A DNA stretch of 64,000 nt from DASVHS01 sp038244815 (GTDB lineage: Bacteria; Acidobacteriota; Thermoanaerobaculia; Gp7-AA8): positions 1 to 64,000 of the forward strand of contig JBBRTB010000020.1 of assembly GCA_038244815.1 (NCBI GenBank), written 5' to 3'. Positions 16,802 through 25,508 of the stretch are shown here, in pieces. The notes under the pieces are model-generated. The model made no database searches. It saw only the letters and a list, made by a program, of their open reading frames with translations, and had not been told where the DNA came from. Position 1 is the first letter of the stretch. Each line of letters starts with the position of its first letter. Position numbers and translations under genes: made by a program.

Positions 16802-18097
16802 ATGCCTTTTTCCTCATTCGGACTCGACCCTGACCTGTTGCGCGGCATCAAGGAGCTCGGCTTCCAGCGCCCCACTCCCATTCAGACGGAAGCCATCCCT
16901 CCGGCCATGGCCGGCAAAGACGTTCTGGCCTGCGCCATGACCGGCAGTGGCAAGAGCGCCGCGTTCCTCCTGCCGATCCTCAATAAGCTCATCGGAAAGA
17001 AGCGCGGCACCACGCGCGCGCTGATTCTCACTCCCACGCGCGAGCTGGCCGCGCAGATCGACCAGCACCTGCGCGATCTGGCCGTGCACACGCCGTTGTC
17101 GGGAGCGGCGGTGTACGGCGGCGTGGGCATGGGGCCGCAGGAGCATGCCTTCCGCAGCGGCGTCGACGTTCTGGTGGCCACGCCGGGCCGGTTGCTCGAT
17201 CATTTCCAGTACGACTACGCGAAGCTCTCCGGCCTGGAGATCCTCGTGCTCGACGAAGCGGACCGGATGCTGGACATGGGTTTTCTGCCCGACATCCGCA
17301 GAGTGCTGCGTCATCTGCCGGCGAAGCGGCAGACGCTGTTCTTCTCGGCCACGATGCCGCAGGCCATCATCCAGTTGTCGGGCGAGATGCTCAGGAACCC
17401 GGCCACGATCGCGGTGGAGCGCAAGTCGGCGCCGGCCACGGGCATCACCCAATCGGTGTTCCCGGTGGCGCAGGACCTGAAGCTGCCGCTGCTGCTGGCA
17501 CTCCTCCAGCGCGGCGAGATTCAGAACGCCATCGTCTTCACCCGCACCAAACACCGCGCCAACCGCGTCTACGAGCAGCTCGAGCGCGCGAAGGTGAAAG
17601 TGGCCAGGATCCACGGCAACCGCAGTCAGCCGCAGCGCACCGAAGCGCTGGCGGGATTCAAGAGCGGCCGCTACCGGATCATGGTGGCCACCGACATCGC
17701 GGCGCGCGGCATCGACGTCGAGGCTCTCTCGCACGTCGTGAACTTCGATGTTCCGGCCGTGCCGGACGACTACATCCATCGCGTCGGCCGCACGGCGCGC
17801 GCGGAGATGACCGGAGACGCCATCACGTTCGTGGCGCCGGACGAGGAGAACGATCTTCGCGCCATCGAGCGCGCCATCGGGAAACGTCTGCCACGGGTGG
17901 TCGTTCCGGACTTCGACTACAAGCAGAGGCCGGCGGAGAAGCTGGAGATCCCGATCAAGGACCGCATCGCCGCGATTCGCGCGCGCAAGGCGGAAGACCG
18001 TGCCCGGGCAGCGGCGAAGGCGGAGCGGCGTGCGGCCGCTGGTGCGGCGCCGGCGCCGGCGAGGCGCCCGAGTGGTGGAGGGCGGCGGCGCCGTTGA
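16802..18097 (+). CDS. DEAD-box ATP-dependent RNA helicase (RhlE-like)
   Basis: A 431-residue helicase. The ATG at 16802 is preferred since it gives MPFSSFGLDPDLLRGIKELGF, the usual Q-motif context; an in-frame ATG at 16784 is also possible. Motifs in order: Q-motif RPTPIQTEAIP, motif I AMTGSGKSA (the common form is A-Q-TG-GKT), PTRELAAQ, ATPGRLLDH, DEAD in VLDEADRML, SAT, RIHGNRSQPQR, ATDIAARGID and HRVGRTARAE. The tail is Arg/Ala-rich and basic, typical for RNA contact. It is transcribed divergently from had; 178 bases separate them. Role is probably RNA remodelling in ribosome assembly or cold response. Confidence 0.92.
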   Translation: MPFSSFGLDPDLLRGIKELGFQRPTPIQTEAIPPAMAGKDVLACAMTGSGKSAAFLLPILNKLIGKKRGTTRALILTPTRELAAQIDQHLRDLAVHTPLSGAAVYGGVGMGPQEHAFRSGVDVLVATPGRLLDHFQYDYAKLSGLEILVLDEADRMLDMGFLPDIRRVLRHLPAKRQTLFFSATMPQAIIQLSGEMLRNPATIAVERKSAPATGITQSVFPVAQDLKLPLLLALLQRGEIQNAIVFTRTKHRANRVYEQLERAKVKVARIHGNRSQPQRTEALAGFKSGRYRIMVATDIAARGIDVEALSHVVNFDVPAVPDDYIHRVGRTARAEMTGDAITFVAPDEENDLRAIERAIGKRLPRVVVPDFDYKQRPAEKLEIPIKDRIAAIRARKAEDRARAAAKAERRAAAGAAPAPARRPSGGGRRRR

Positions 18098-18221
18098 GCG
18101 TACGCGTCATTTCGAGCGCCGGAGAGCGCGCGGAACCTGGGTGGCGGTTCGCTCCCCCCTCCCGGATTCCTCGCCGTCTAACGCGGCTCGGAATGACGGG
18201 GGCGCGTCGGCGGAGTGTTGC
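18098..18221. repeat. Intergenic inverted-repeat element containing CGGAATGAC
   Basis: Between the helicase stop and the exported-protein stop. Holds GTCATTTCGAGC near 18108 and its approximate inverse GCTCGGAATGAC at 18186-18197, an inverted-repeat pair about 66 bases apart. The same CGGAATGAC core occurs in intergenic DNA at 24856-24864 and 30600-30608. Such elements are common dispersed repeats in GC-rich soil bacteria. Its convergent-gene position would suit a transcription end, but there is no U-run. Confidence 0.4.
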
Positions 18222-18761
18222 TCAGTGCAGCGGTGCGTTCGCGGCGATGTTCTCGGGGATCTGCATCGATCCGAACACGATCCCGACGTTCGGGTCGGCC
18301 CGCTGTTCGGCTGATCGAGCCACATAAAGGATCTGATAGAGGCTGTTGTTCGTGGCTACGAGCCGCGCCCGGATGAACGCACCGTTGGTGTGCAGGAGGA
18401 GCTTGCGCGAGGGCGTGCTGGCCGGCGAGGCTTCATCGGATTCGAGCGTGGCGTGAAGGCTGGACACGAGCGCGTCGCGCGTCTTGTCGAACAGTTTCTC
18501 CACATTCTTGACCTTGGCCGGCATGGTGCTGACGGCGACGATCACCGCCGCCGAGGTCGAGGGCGACTTGGAGATCCAGGTGGTCGTGTCGATCTTGCCG
18601 TCATCGGTGGTCTGCGTCGTTGCTTTCTTTTCAAACGGCGCAAAGTCGCCCGGCAGCTCGATCGTGAACGCGGACGTCTTCACTTCCGACGCCTGCGCCA
18701 TGAATGCGAGAGATGCAGCGAAAGCAATGGCCGCGCCGCGAATAATCACAGTCTTCATCAT
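18222..18761 (-). CDS. Exported protein of unknown function
   Basis: About 179 residues with a clear signal peptide: positively charged MMKTVIIRG, a hydrophobic AAIAFAASLAFM core and cleavage near AQA-SEV. GGGAG lies just upstream of the two adjacent ATG codons, either of which may be used. The mature part begins VKTSAFTIELPGDFAPFEKK and contains TTTWISKSPSTSAAVIVAVS and LYQILYVARSAEQR; this alternation resembles small PsbP/DUF1795-type lipid- or membrane-associated periplasmic proteins, where a damaging-looking Phe/Asp-rich end (here IVFGSMQIPE) is typical. No catalytic motif seen; family assignment is tentative. Confidence 0.7.
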   Translation of the reverse strand: MMKTVIIRGAAIAFAASLAFMAQASEVKTSAFTIELPGDFAPFEKKATTQTTDDGKIDTTTWISKSPSTSAAVIVAVSTMPAKVKNVEKLFDKTRDALVSSLHATLESDEASPASTPSRKLLLHTNGAFIRARLVATNNSLYQILYVARSAEQRADPNVGIVFGSMQIPENIAANAPLH

Positions 18762-18815
18762 CCACTCCCACTCGAGGATTAAGACGCACACGGTAAAGCG
18801 GATACGGCCGGGCGG

Positions 18816-19682
18816 TCAAGGCCGGGCATCATTCCCAGCCGCTCGGGTCGTCAGCTCCTGCCAGACCTGTTCCACGGCCGCGGCCCACCCATCCGGGGCG
18901 GGAGCCGGCGCCAGACGCGCGTGCGGCACGTTCCGGATCAGGTCGGCGTCCGGCTTGCCGTCCGGTCCGGGCACGATGATGGCGATATCGGCGCGGCTGA
19001 GAAACTCAGCGTCAATCAGCGAACCACCGATCGCGATGGTGACGTCGCACCGCAACTCGTCGCGCAACCGCGAGAACGCTTCGCCTTCGTCGCACTCGCG
19101 GCAAAGATGAAGAAAGCGCCTGCCGCGGCGCACCGAGAAGCCCATCTCCGCGGCCGCCTTCCTGATGGTGTGCAGCTCTCCGGTCTCGATCAGCACCGGT
19201 TCGCTGAACCGCCTGTGGGTCGAGGCCAGCAGCATTGCGCCGTCGCGCCCGGACACGCGCGCCGCGTCGCTTTCCGGGAGCGCCGAGTAGACCAGCAGAT
19301 TCGCGCCGGCGCGCTCTTCGATCTCCCGGACCACTTCGAGGAGTGTCTCGGGCGGAGGCCCGCAGGGCTCGATGTCCCATCCGTCGCCGTTCCATCGTGC
19401 GATCGCTCCGCCAGCCTCGATCACCATGACCTGACGCAGACCGAGATCGCTCGCGATCGGGGCGATCTCCTCGAGCGTCATCACCGAAACCGGGATGACC
19501 GGCACGTCCGCCGCAAGCAGGCGCTCGATGACCAGACGGGTGGCACCCGCGTCGAACGTGGTTGGGTGCAGCAGCGTTCCATCGATCGCCGTGAATACGG
19601 CCAGGCGATTGGAAGAGCTTGCTGCGGGCGATCGGCTCGCCTTCGGACGGATGCGCACCGCTCGTCGCTTGCGAGTGGCCAT
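18816..19682 (-). CDS. HAD family IIB (mannosyl-3-phosphoglycerate-phosphatase-like) protein lacking the catalytic nucleophile
   Basis: About 288 residues starting MATRKRRAVR. Motif I reads AVFTAIDGTLLHP. In HAD phosphatases this is DxDGT, where the first Asp is the nucleophile; here it is Ala (A32) and only the second Asp (D34) remains, confirmed by the GCG codon. Later elements still look like the MPGP/COG3769 group: VMVIEAGGAIARWN, SEPVLIETGELHTIRKAAAEMGFSVRRGRRFLHL, and IAIGGSLIDAEFLSRADIAIIVP, in which the usual GDSxND motif is also altered to GGSLID. So it is probably not an active phosphatase; a binding or regulatory role is possible. It is divergent from the trehalose-phosphate synthase gene. 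Confidence 0.7.
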   Translation of the reverse strand: MATRKRRAVRIRPKASRSPAASSSNRLAVFTAIDGTLLHPTTFDAGATRLVIERLLAADVPVIPVSVMTLEEIAPIASDLGLRQVMVIEAGGAIARWNGDGWDIEPCGPPPETLLEVVREIEERAGANLLVYSALPESDAARVSGRDGAMLLASTHRRFSEPVLIETGELHTIRKAAAEMGFSVRRGRRFLHLCRECDEGEAFSRLRDELRCDVTIAIGGSLIDAEFLSRADIAIIVPGPDGKPDADLIRNVPHARLAPAPAPDGWAAAVEQVWQELTTRAAGNDARP

Positions 19683-19829
19683 GCGCGGCACCGTAAGCCG
19701 GATTGAAATCCCTTCCCATCCCGTAAAGGGGGGAGTGTGTCCTCGGTTGTTCCCGGTCCTCCCCTGCAGACCGGATATACAGGAGCCGCTTCCCGTTCTA
19801 AGTTTCACGGGCCAAAGGAGGGCCGGCGT

Positions 19830-22088
19830 GTGAGTCGTCAACAACCGAATCTGCCGTTGCGGATCTGGAATGCGCTCGTCGGCCCGTCCTGGCTCCGCGA
19901 CGGCATCATCGTCAGCGCGGGGGCCCTGTTATCGGCCGGGCTGATCTTCGGGGTTCTCTATGACGCGTCGGATGCTGCCTTGCGGCGCTGGAGCGACCGC
20001 GATCTGAACCGTCGTGCGCACCTGATCGGAGTGGCCGTTGCCTCTCACGCTCAGAGCGCGTCGCCGGCGGCGATGCAGAAAGCGCTCGATTCTCTTTCCG
20101 CCAGCGAGGATGCAGCGAATCTCGCGCTCTGTTCCGCGGACCGGACGCTCATCGCAGCCACCGGCGTCGGCCGCAACCTCGGATGCAACTCCGGTCTGGG
20201 GCGGACGGCCTTGCGCACGCACGGCAGGTCTCTCCGAGCCCGGCTCGGAGAGCGTTCCGTGGTCGTGACGGCGCATACGATCGGCGACTCGACGCTGTTC
20301 GTGCTGCAGGACCGAAGCTTCGTGGACACGCGCCGCAAACATCTGCTGCAGGTCCTGGCGATCTCGGCGGAGGTGGCGGTGCTGGCGCTGATCGTTCTGG
20401 CCCGCGCGGGCTCGCGCATCGGCAGCCGGCGCATGGAGGCCATGGCGCGCTCCATCGTCCGGCAGATGCGCGCGGATGGGAGCCGGGAGAACGTTCCGGC
20501 AGAACTGCGGCTGCTGGCCCGCGATGTACGCGATACGGTCGAACATCTGCGGGTGGAAACCCAGGCGGTTGGCGGGGCGGAGCGGCTTCGCGCCCTCGCC
20601 GGAGCGATCCCCAGCGGCGGCCTGGTGGTCATCGCCAATCGAGAACCATATGCGCACGAATATGGCGCCGACGGTGAGGTCATCGTCAAGCGGCCGGCCA
20701 GCGGTCTGGTCACCGGCATCGAACCGATTCTGCGCGCCTGCGGTGGAACGTGGATCGCGTACGGCGGCGGTTCGGCTGACCAGGCGAGTTCCGACCGCTC
20801 CGGAAAAGTGGCGGTGCCTCCGGAAGCGCCGGAGTACACGCTTCGCCGCCTGTGGATCGGAATGGACGACTACGAGCGGTATTACCTCGGATTCGCGAAC
20901 GAGGGTCTCTGGCCGCTGTGCCACACCGCCTACACGCAGCCGGCGTTTCGTTCCGCGGACTGGACCTCCTATCAGGCCGTCAACGAGACCTTTGCCCGCG
21001 CCGCCCTGGACGAGACCGCGAGCGACGCCATGCTCCTCATTCAGGATTACCACTTCGCGCTCGTGCCGCGGATGGTCCGCGATGCTGCGCCGCACGTCGT
21101 CACCAGTCTGTTCTGGCACATTCCCTGGCCGAATTCCGAAGTGTTCGGGATCTGTCCCTGGAAGGACGCGCTGCTCGAGGGAATGACCGGCGCCGACGTG
21201 GTCGGCTTCCATACGAAGCAGTACTGTCTGAACTTTCTCGACACGCTGCAGCGATACCTGGAATGCCGCGTCGATCTGGAGGAGATGTCCGTCACCCATC
21301 GCGGCCACCGGACGCTGGTGCGCACCTATCCGATCAGCGTGGAGTGGCCGTACCCGGCCGCGCCGCGGGAGGAAGGCGCGGCGGTGCGGCGGGCGCTGGG
21401 CATTCCGGTCGACGCTCACGTCAGCGTGGGAGTCGATCGCGCCGACTACACCAAGGGTCTGCTCGAGCGGGTGGCGGCCATCGAAGTGCTGCTGGAACAG
21501 AACCGGTCGCTCGCTGACAAGTACGTCTTCGTGCAACTGGCTTCGCCGACGCGCACGCGCATTCGCCGGTACCAGCAGTTCACCGACGAGCTAAAGGAAG
21601 CGGTCGAGCGGGTGAACGCCCGCTTTGGCACGGACTCGTGGCAGCCGATCATTCTGCAGATGCGCACGTTCTCCCCCGAACAGGTGCGGGAGTACTACGC
21701 GATGGCCGACAGCGCATTGGTGACGCCGCTGCATGACGGGATGAACCTGGTGGCCAAGGAGTACGCCGCGTCGTGCGATGATTGCGATGGAGTTCTCGTG
21801 CTCAGCTCATTTGCCGGAGCGGCCAGGGAGCTCGAGGGCGCTCTGATCGTGAATCCATACGATACGCAGCAACTCGCGGACGCCATCCTACGGGCGGTGC
21901 GCATGCCGCTCGCCGAGCGCCGCTCGCGCATGCAGTCGATGCGCGCGCAGATCGCCGCCAGCTCGATTTACGACTGGTCGGAAAAGCTGCTGACGGACCT
22001 GCGTGACGTCAGGCAGAGCAGAAAGCGCTTCTGGCCGAAACGAAGCGCCTCGTCGGCGGGCTCACATACGGAGGTCATCGCTGGATGA
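19830..22088 (+). CDS. otsA: Membrane-anchored trehalose-6-phosphate synthase (GT20) with N-terminal sensor-like region
   Basis: 752 residues from the GTG at 19830, which has AAAGGAGG eight bases upstream. Residues 24-44 and 171-191 look like membrane segments, enclosing about 125 residues (VLYDASDAAL...DRSFVDTRRK) that resemble an extracytoplasmic sensor loop. From about residue 264 a complete GT20 domain follows: VVIANREPY, GMDDYERYYLGFANEGLWPL, LIQDYHFALVP, WHIPWPNSEVF, VDRADYTKGLLERV and TPLHDGMNLVAKEY. Soluble OtsA is about 470 residues, so the N-terminal 260 are extra. It makes trehalose 6-phosphate from UDP/ADP-glucose and glucose 6-phosphate. The otsB start overlaps its stop (ATGA). 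Confidence 0.88.
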   Translation: MSRQQPNLPLRIWNALVGPSWLRDGIIVSAGALLSAGLIFGVLYDASDAALRRWSDRDLNRRAHLIGVAVASHAQSASPAAMQKALDSLSASEDAANLALCSADRTLIAATGVGRNLGCNSGLGRTALRTHGRSLRARLGERSVVVTAHTIGDSTLFVLQDRSFVDTRRKHLLQVLAISAEVAVLALIVLARAGSRIGSRRMEAMARSIVRQMRADGSRENVPAELRLLARDVRDTVEHLRVETQAVGGAERLRALAGAIPSGGLVVIANREPYAHEYGADGEVIVKRPASGLVTGIEPILRACGGTWIAYGGGSADQASSDRSGKVAVPPEAPEYTLRRLWIGMDDYERYYLGFANEGLWPLCHTAYTQPAFRSADWTSYQAVNETFARAALDETASDAMLLIQDYHFALVPRMVRDAAPHVVTSLFWHIPWPNSEVFGICPWKDALLEGMTGADVVGFHTKQYCLNFLDTLQRYLECRVDLEEMSVTHRGHRTLVRTYPISVEWPYPAAPREEGAAVRRALGIPVDAHVSVGVDRADYTKGLLERVAAIEVLLEQNRSLADKYVFVQLASPTRTRIRRYQQFTDELKEAVERVNARFGTDSWQPIILQMRTFSPEQVREYYAMADSALVTPLHDGMNLVAKEYAASCDDCDGVLVLSSFAGAARELEGALIVNPYDTQQLADAILRAVRMPLAERRSRMQSMRAQIAASSIYDWSEKLLTDLRDVRQSRKRFWPKRSASSAGSHTEVIAG

Positions 22089-22789
22089 ATTCCGGCACGA
22101 CTCTCCTGGCATTCGATTTCGACGGAACGCTGGCGCCGATCTGCGACGACCCGTCGGAGGTCCGGATTACGCGTGGGGCTGCCGCGCTGATCGGTGAGGC
22201 GGCGCACACGCGCGGCCTGGCGGTGGCGGTCATCTCCGGGCGCGATGCAGACGATCTCACCGCCCGTGTCGGTGAGCCCGGCGCATACATCGTGGCGTCG
22301 CACGGACTGGAGATCCGTGGGCCGGGCGGTGTCGTCATTCGCGATACACCGCCCATGGACGTTCCGATGGATCCATCACTCAGCAATGAGATCCGCGCCA
22401 GCGGGTTGCGGCTCGAATCGAAGAAACACGGCATCGCCCTGCATTGGCGTGGTGTGCCGTACGAGGCCATCGCTCCTGTCGCCGATTCCTTCCGTGACTG
22501 GGCCCGTCGCAACGAGCTCGAGGTCATCGAAGGCCGTTGCGTCGTGGAGGCACGCTGCCGAGGCGGCGGCAAAGAGGAGGCGCTGCGTTGGCTGGCCCGG
22601 GCCGTGGCCGCCAGGCAGGTGATCTACGCCGGCGACGATCTCACCGATTTCGGGGCCCTGCGGTTCGCGTCCGAACATGGCCGGGGACTGTTCATGAAGA
22701 GCGCCGAACGCGTTCCGCCGGAAGGCGTTACGGTCGTCGAGTCGTTCCACGAGCTCATCCATTTGATTCGCGAGGAAGTGCTGGTCTGA
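22085..22789 (+). CDS. otsB: Trehalose-phosphatase
   Basis: A 234-residue HAD-superfamily phosphatase overlapping the synthase by 4 bases. Motif I is intact: LAFDFDGTLAPI; the SGR motif is AVISGRDADDL; SHGLEIRGPGG is the cap approach; motif III/IV is YAGDDLTDFGAL. It dephosphorylates trehalose 6-phosphate to trehalose, completing the OtsAB pathway for osmotic and desiccation protection. Coupled translation with the membrane-bound synthase suggests the two act together at the membrane. The length is at the short end of the family (about 230-270). Confidence 0.92.
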   Translation: MNSGTTLLAFDFDGTLAPICDDPSEVRITRGAAALIGEAAHTRGLAVAVISGRDADDLTARVGEPGAYIVASHGLEIRGPGGVVIRDTPPMDVPMDPSLSNEIRASGLRLESKKHGIALHWRGVPYEAIAPVADSFRDWARRNELEVIEGRCVVEARCRGGGKEEALRWLARAVAARQVIYAGDDLTDFGALRFASEHGRGLFMKSAERVPPEGVTVVESFHELIHLIREEVLV

Positions 22790-22811
22790 CCCGCGTTGTT
22801 GTCAATCGACG

Positions 22812-24206
22812 GTGAACATGAGACTTCCGTCCGGGTGGGGGGGCAGATTCTTCATGACGTGGCCGGTCGCAGCGGCCGCGCTGGCTGGACTCCTTCTTCT
22901 CATCTACATGTCGGTCTCCTCGACCTCGCATAAAGCCGAGGAGATCTACGCGCAACTCGATGCCTCGAATTCGCACTACCGGAACGTCGACACCAAGCTG
23001 CGCCGTCTCCGCTCCGATCTTCACCTGTCGGGTATCTACATCAGGGATTACCTGCTGGACACCGACAGCGAGGAGGGGCCGGAGTACCGGCAGCACCTCA
23101 AGGAGCTCCGGCACAGCCATACCGTGACCGTCAACGAGTTGCGGGCGCTCCTGCCTCGTGACGCCGCGGCACGCGTCGACAACCTGGAGACCCGGCTCGA
23201 CGATTACTGGCAGGCCTTCGATCCGCTGTTTGCCTGGACGCCGTACGAGAAGATTGCGCGGAGCGCAAGGTTTCTGCGGAGGGAAGTGCTGCCGCGCCGC
23301 GAGGCGGTGTTGACGATCACGAACGAGATCGAGCAGCTCAACAACGCCAATCTCGCTGCGCAGCGTGCCGAGGTCACGCGGCGGCTGTCGCTGTTCCGCG
23401 ACGACCTCACCCGCAGCCTCTGGCACACGCTGCTGCTGGGATTCGTGGTGGCGGGCGTGGCCGTTTTCCGGCTGCGGGCGTTGGAGAGGCGATCCAACGA
23501 GCAGCGCACGCACGCCGAACAGGCCGAGCAGGAGATGCGACTCCTTTCCCAGCAGCTCGTGGCGGCGCAGGAGGAAGAGCGAAAGAAGCTCACTCGCGAG
23601 CTTCACGATCACGTCGGCCAGATGCTCACGGCGCTGAGGATGGAAATCGGCCGGGCCCACCGCGCACGCGGCGTCTCGGACGTGCAACTGGCTCAGGCCA
23701 TCAGCGAGGCAAAACACCTGCTGGACACGATTCTCCGCTCCGTCCGCGATCTGGTGATGGGTCTTCGCCCGAGCATGCTCGACGACTTCGGCCTGGAGCC
23801 GGCGCTGGAGTGGCACGTGCGCGACTTCCGGCGAAGGTACAGCGTGCCGGTGGAGCTGACCGTGACCGGAGAGCTCGACTCGCTTCCCGATCAGTATCGA
23901 ACGTGCGTCTACCGGATCGTCCAGGAGGCGCTGACCAATTGCGCGCGTCATGCCCGCGCCACCCGCGCGGAAATCTCGGTCCGTCACGAGGCCAACACGC
24001 TCGACCTCGTCGTGGCGGACGACGGGATCGGCATCGATCGGGGACGATCTCGCGGTGTGGGGCTTCTCGGAATCGAGGAGCGGGTCCGCGAGCTCCACGG
24101 CACCTTTCATGTTCAACGACGGCAACCACGCGGAACCGAGCTCCACGTGACGTTGCCGGTTACCATACCGATCGAGGAGGCTTCCATTGCGAGTGCTGTT
24201 GGCTGA
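22812..24206 (+). CDS. NarL-type sensor histidine kinase
   Basis: 464 residues from a GTG at 22812 (an ATG two codons later is an alternative). A membrane segment lies at about residues 14-36, then an all-helical region that looks like a four-helix-bundle extracytoplasmic sensor (residues about 37-190, YAQLDASNSHYRNVDTKLRRL, RHSHTVTVNELRALL), and a second membrane segment near 197-217. The HisKA_3 box is ELHDHVGQMLTALRMEIGRA with phospho-acceptor His265, followed by the HATPase with VQEALTNCARHA (N box), VADDGIGID and GLLGIEERV. Partner of the overlapping response regulator. Confidence 0.9.
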   Translation: MNMRLPSGWGGRFFMTWPVAAAALAGLLLLIYMSVSSTSHKAEEIYAQLDASNSHYRNVDTKLRRLRSDLHLSGIYIRDYLLDTDSEEGPEYRQHLKELRHSHTVTVNELRALLPRDAAARVDNLETRLDDYWQAFDPLFAWTPYEKIARSARFLRREVLPRREAVLTITNEIEQLNNANLAAQRAEVTRRLSLFRDDLTRSLWHTLLLGFVVAGVAVFRLRALERRSNEQRTHAEQAEQEMRLLSQQLVAAQEEERKKLTRELHDHVGQMLTALRMEIGRAHRARGVSDVQLAQAISEAKHLLDTILRSVRDLVMGLRPSMLDDFGLEPALEWHVRDFRRRYSVPVELTVTGELDSLPDQYRTCVYRIVQEALTNCARHARATRAEISVRHEANTLDLVVADDGIGIDRGRSRGVGLLGIEERVRELHGTFHVQRRQPRGTELHVTLPVTIPIEEASIASAVG

Positions 24207-24828
24207 TGACCATTCCATCGTGCGCCGGGGCATGCGATCGCTGCTCGAGACCGATGCGTCCGTGGAGGTCGTGGCCGAGGCCGCGGACGGGTTGGAAGCG
24301 CTGCGTCTTTGCGAGGAGCACCACCCCGATCTACTCATCCTCGATGTGGCCATGCCCAAGCTCAACGGCATCGAAGTGGCGGCCCGGTCGCAGAAGATGC
24401 AGCCACCGCCGCGGGCCATCATGCTGAGCATGCACGTGGACGAGTCGTATGTGATGCGCTCGATCGACGCCGGCGCGCGCGCGTACCTCCTCAAAGACGC
24501 GACGGACGAAGATCTTCTGCCGGCCATTCAAGCCGTGGCGGCGGGCAAGTCGTTCTTCAGTCCCGCGGTCAGCAGGCTTCTGGCGGAGGAGTACATTCAC
24601 GAGCTCAAGGAGCGAGGGCTCACGGACTCCTACGAGTTGCTCACCGACCGGGAGAAAGAAGTGCTGCAGCTCCTGGCCGAAGGGCGTTCGAACAAGGAAG
24701 TGGCTACGCTGCTCGATATCGGTCTGTCGACCGTGGAAACGCATCGCGCCAACCTCATGCAGAAGCTCGATCTGCACAGCACCGCCGAGATCGTGCTCTA
24801 CGCCGTGCGCAAGCGCCTCATCGTGTAA
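24187..24828 (+). CDS. NarL/LuxR-family response regulator
   Basis: 213 residues with a TTG start at 24187 preceded by GAGGAGG, overlapping the kinase gene by 20 bases. The receiver domain shows LLADDHSIVRRG, phospho-acceptor Asp53 in LLILDVAMPKLNG, and the conserved Lys in YLLKDATDED. The LuxR-type helix-turn-helix is LTDREKEVLQLLAEGRSNKEVATLLDI followed by STVETHRANLMQKL. It is expected to act with the upstream NarL-type kinase. Its target is not evident; the downstream exported peroxiredoxin is a plausible candidate by proximity only. Confidence 0.92.
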   Translation: MRVLLADDHSIVRRGMRSLLETDASVEVVAEAADGLEALRLCEEHHPDLLILDVAMPKLNGIEVAARSQKMQPPPRAIMLSMHVDESYVMRSIDAGARAYLLKDATDEDLLPAIQAVAAGKSFFSPAVSRLLAEEYIHELKERGLTDSYELLTDREKEVLQLLAEGRSNKEVATLLDIGLSTVETHRANLMQKLDLHSTAEIVLYAVRKRLIV

Positions 24829-24839
24829 ACATTCCTCAT

Positions 24840-24864
24840 CATTCCTCGCTTCGCCCGGAATGAC
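24840..24864. repeat. Short intergenic hairpin repeat with CGGAATGAC
   Basis: CATTCC at 24840-24845 and GGAATG at 24857-24862 form an inverted repeat around an 11-base loop (TCGCTTCGCCC), 12 bases after the response-regulator stop. The core is shared with the intergenic elements near 18189 and 30600. It could act as a weak terminator or be a member of a dispersed repeat family; no U-run follows. Confidence 0.4.
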
Positions 24865-24920
24865 CGCTTGCATAATTCCCTGCTTCGGTTCACATTCTCC
24901 GGCGGTTACGGAGGTCATCA

Positions 24921-25496
24921 TTGCGCAAGGCAGGCGTTCTTCTATTGATCGCGCTTTCTCTGGCCAGTCCGGCCGCATTCGGGCAGGAGAAGAAAATGGA
25001 AGCGGAACCGCTCAAGATCAAGGTCGGCGATGTCGCGCCGGATTTCACGCTGCTCGCGTACGACGGGCAGGGCGTCAAGCCGGTGTCGCTGCATGATTTC
25101 AGAGGGAAGAAGCAGGTGGCACTGGCGTTCTTCGTCTTCGCATTCACCGGAGGCTGAACGCAGGAGATGAAAGCCTTCCAGGCCAGCCTCGGCAAACTGG
25201 AAGGCGCAGACACCCAGGTCCTGGGTGTGAGCGTAGACAGCCCCTTCGCAAATCACGCGTTCGCCATGCAGAACGGCATCACCTTCCCGTTGCTTGGCGA
25301 CATGGATGCGAAAGCGATCAAGGAATACGGACTGGAGAAGGATTACCACATCGGCGGCGCGACGATTCTCTCAGCGCGCCGGGCCACGTTCCTCATCGAC
25401 AAGGAAGGCAAGGTCGTGGAAGAGCAGGTCGACAACGATGCCGTCGATCCGACGAAGATCGTAGACGCCTGTCAACTGAAACGGCCCTCAAAGTAG
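24921..25496 (+). CDS. Exported selenocysteine-containing peroxiredoxin (AhpC/TSA family); TGA at 25155 read as Sec
   Basis: 191 residues when the in-frame TGA at 25155-25157 (codon 79) is read as selenocysteine. TTG start at 24921 with GGAGGT upstream; signal peptide RKAGVLLLIALSLASPAAFGQ. Thioredoxin-fold start VGDVAPDFTLLAYDG; then FFVFAFTGG-U-TQEMKAFQ, where U occupies the peroxidatic Cys of the TxxC motif; then VLGVSVDSPFANHAFAMQNGITFPLLGD and ATFLIDKEGKVVEE. Both halves are in the same frame and either side of the TGA aligns to the family without gap, so this is one gene. A candidate SECIS hairpin follows at 25173-25205. A single Cys near the C-terminus (DACQLK) might be the resolving residue. 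It reduces peroxides in the periplasm. Confidence 0.85.
25173..25205 (+). promoter_or_regulatory. Candidate bacterial SECIS element of the peroxiredoxin gene
   Basis: A perfect 9-bp inverted repeat, GCCTTCCAG at 25173-25181 and CTGGAAGGC at 25197-25205, starts 15 bases after the TGA. Inside it GCC at 25182-25184 can pair with GGC at 25191-25193, leaving the apical loop AGCCTC with a G in the first two positions, 28 bases after the TGA. That fits the published bacterial SECIS pattern of spacing and loop G. It lies inside the coding region, as bacterial SECIS elements do. Confidence 0.7.
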
Positions 25497-25508
25497 AGAC
25501 GATCGGTT

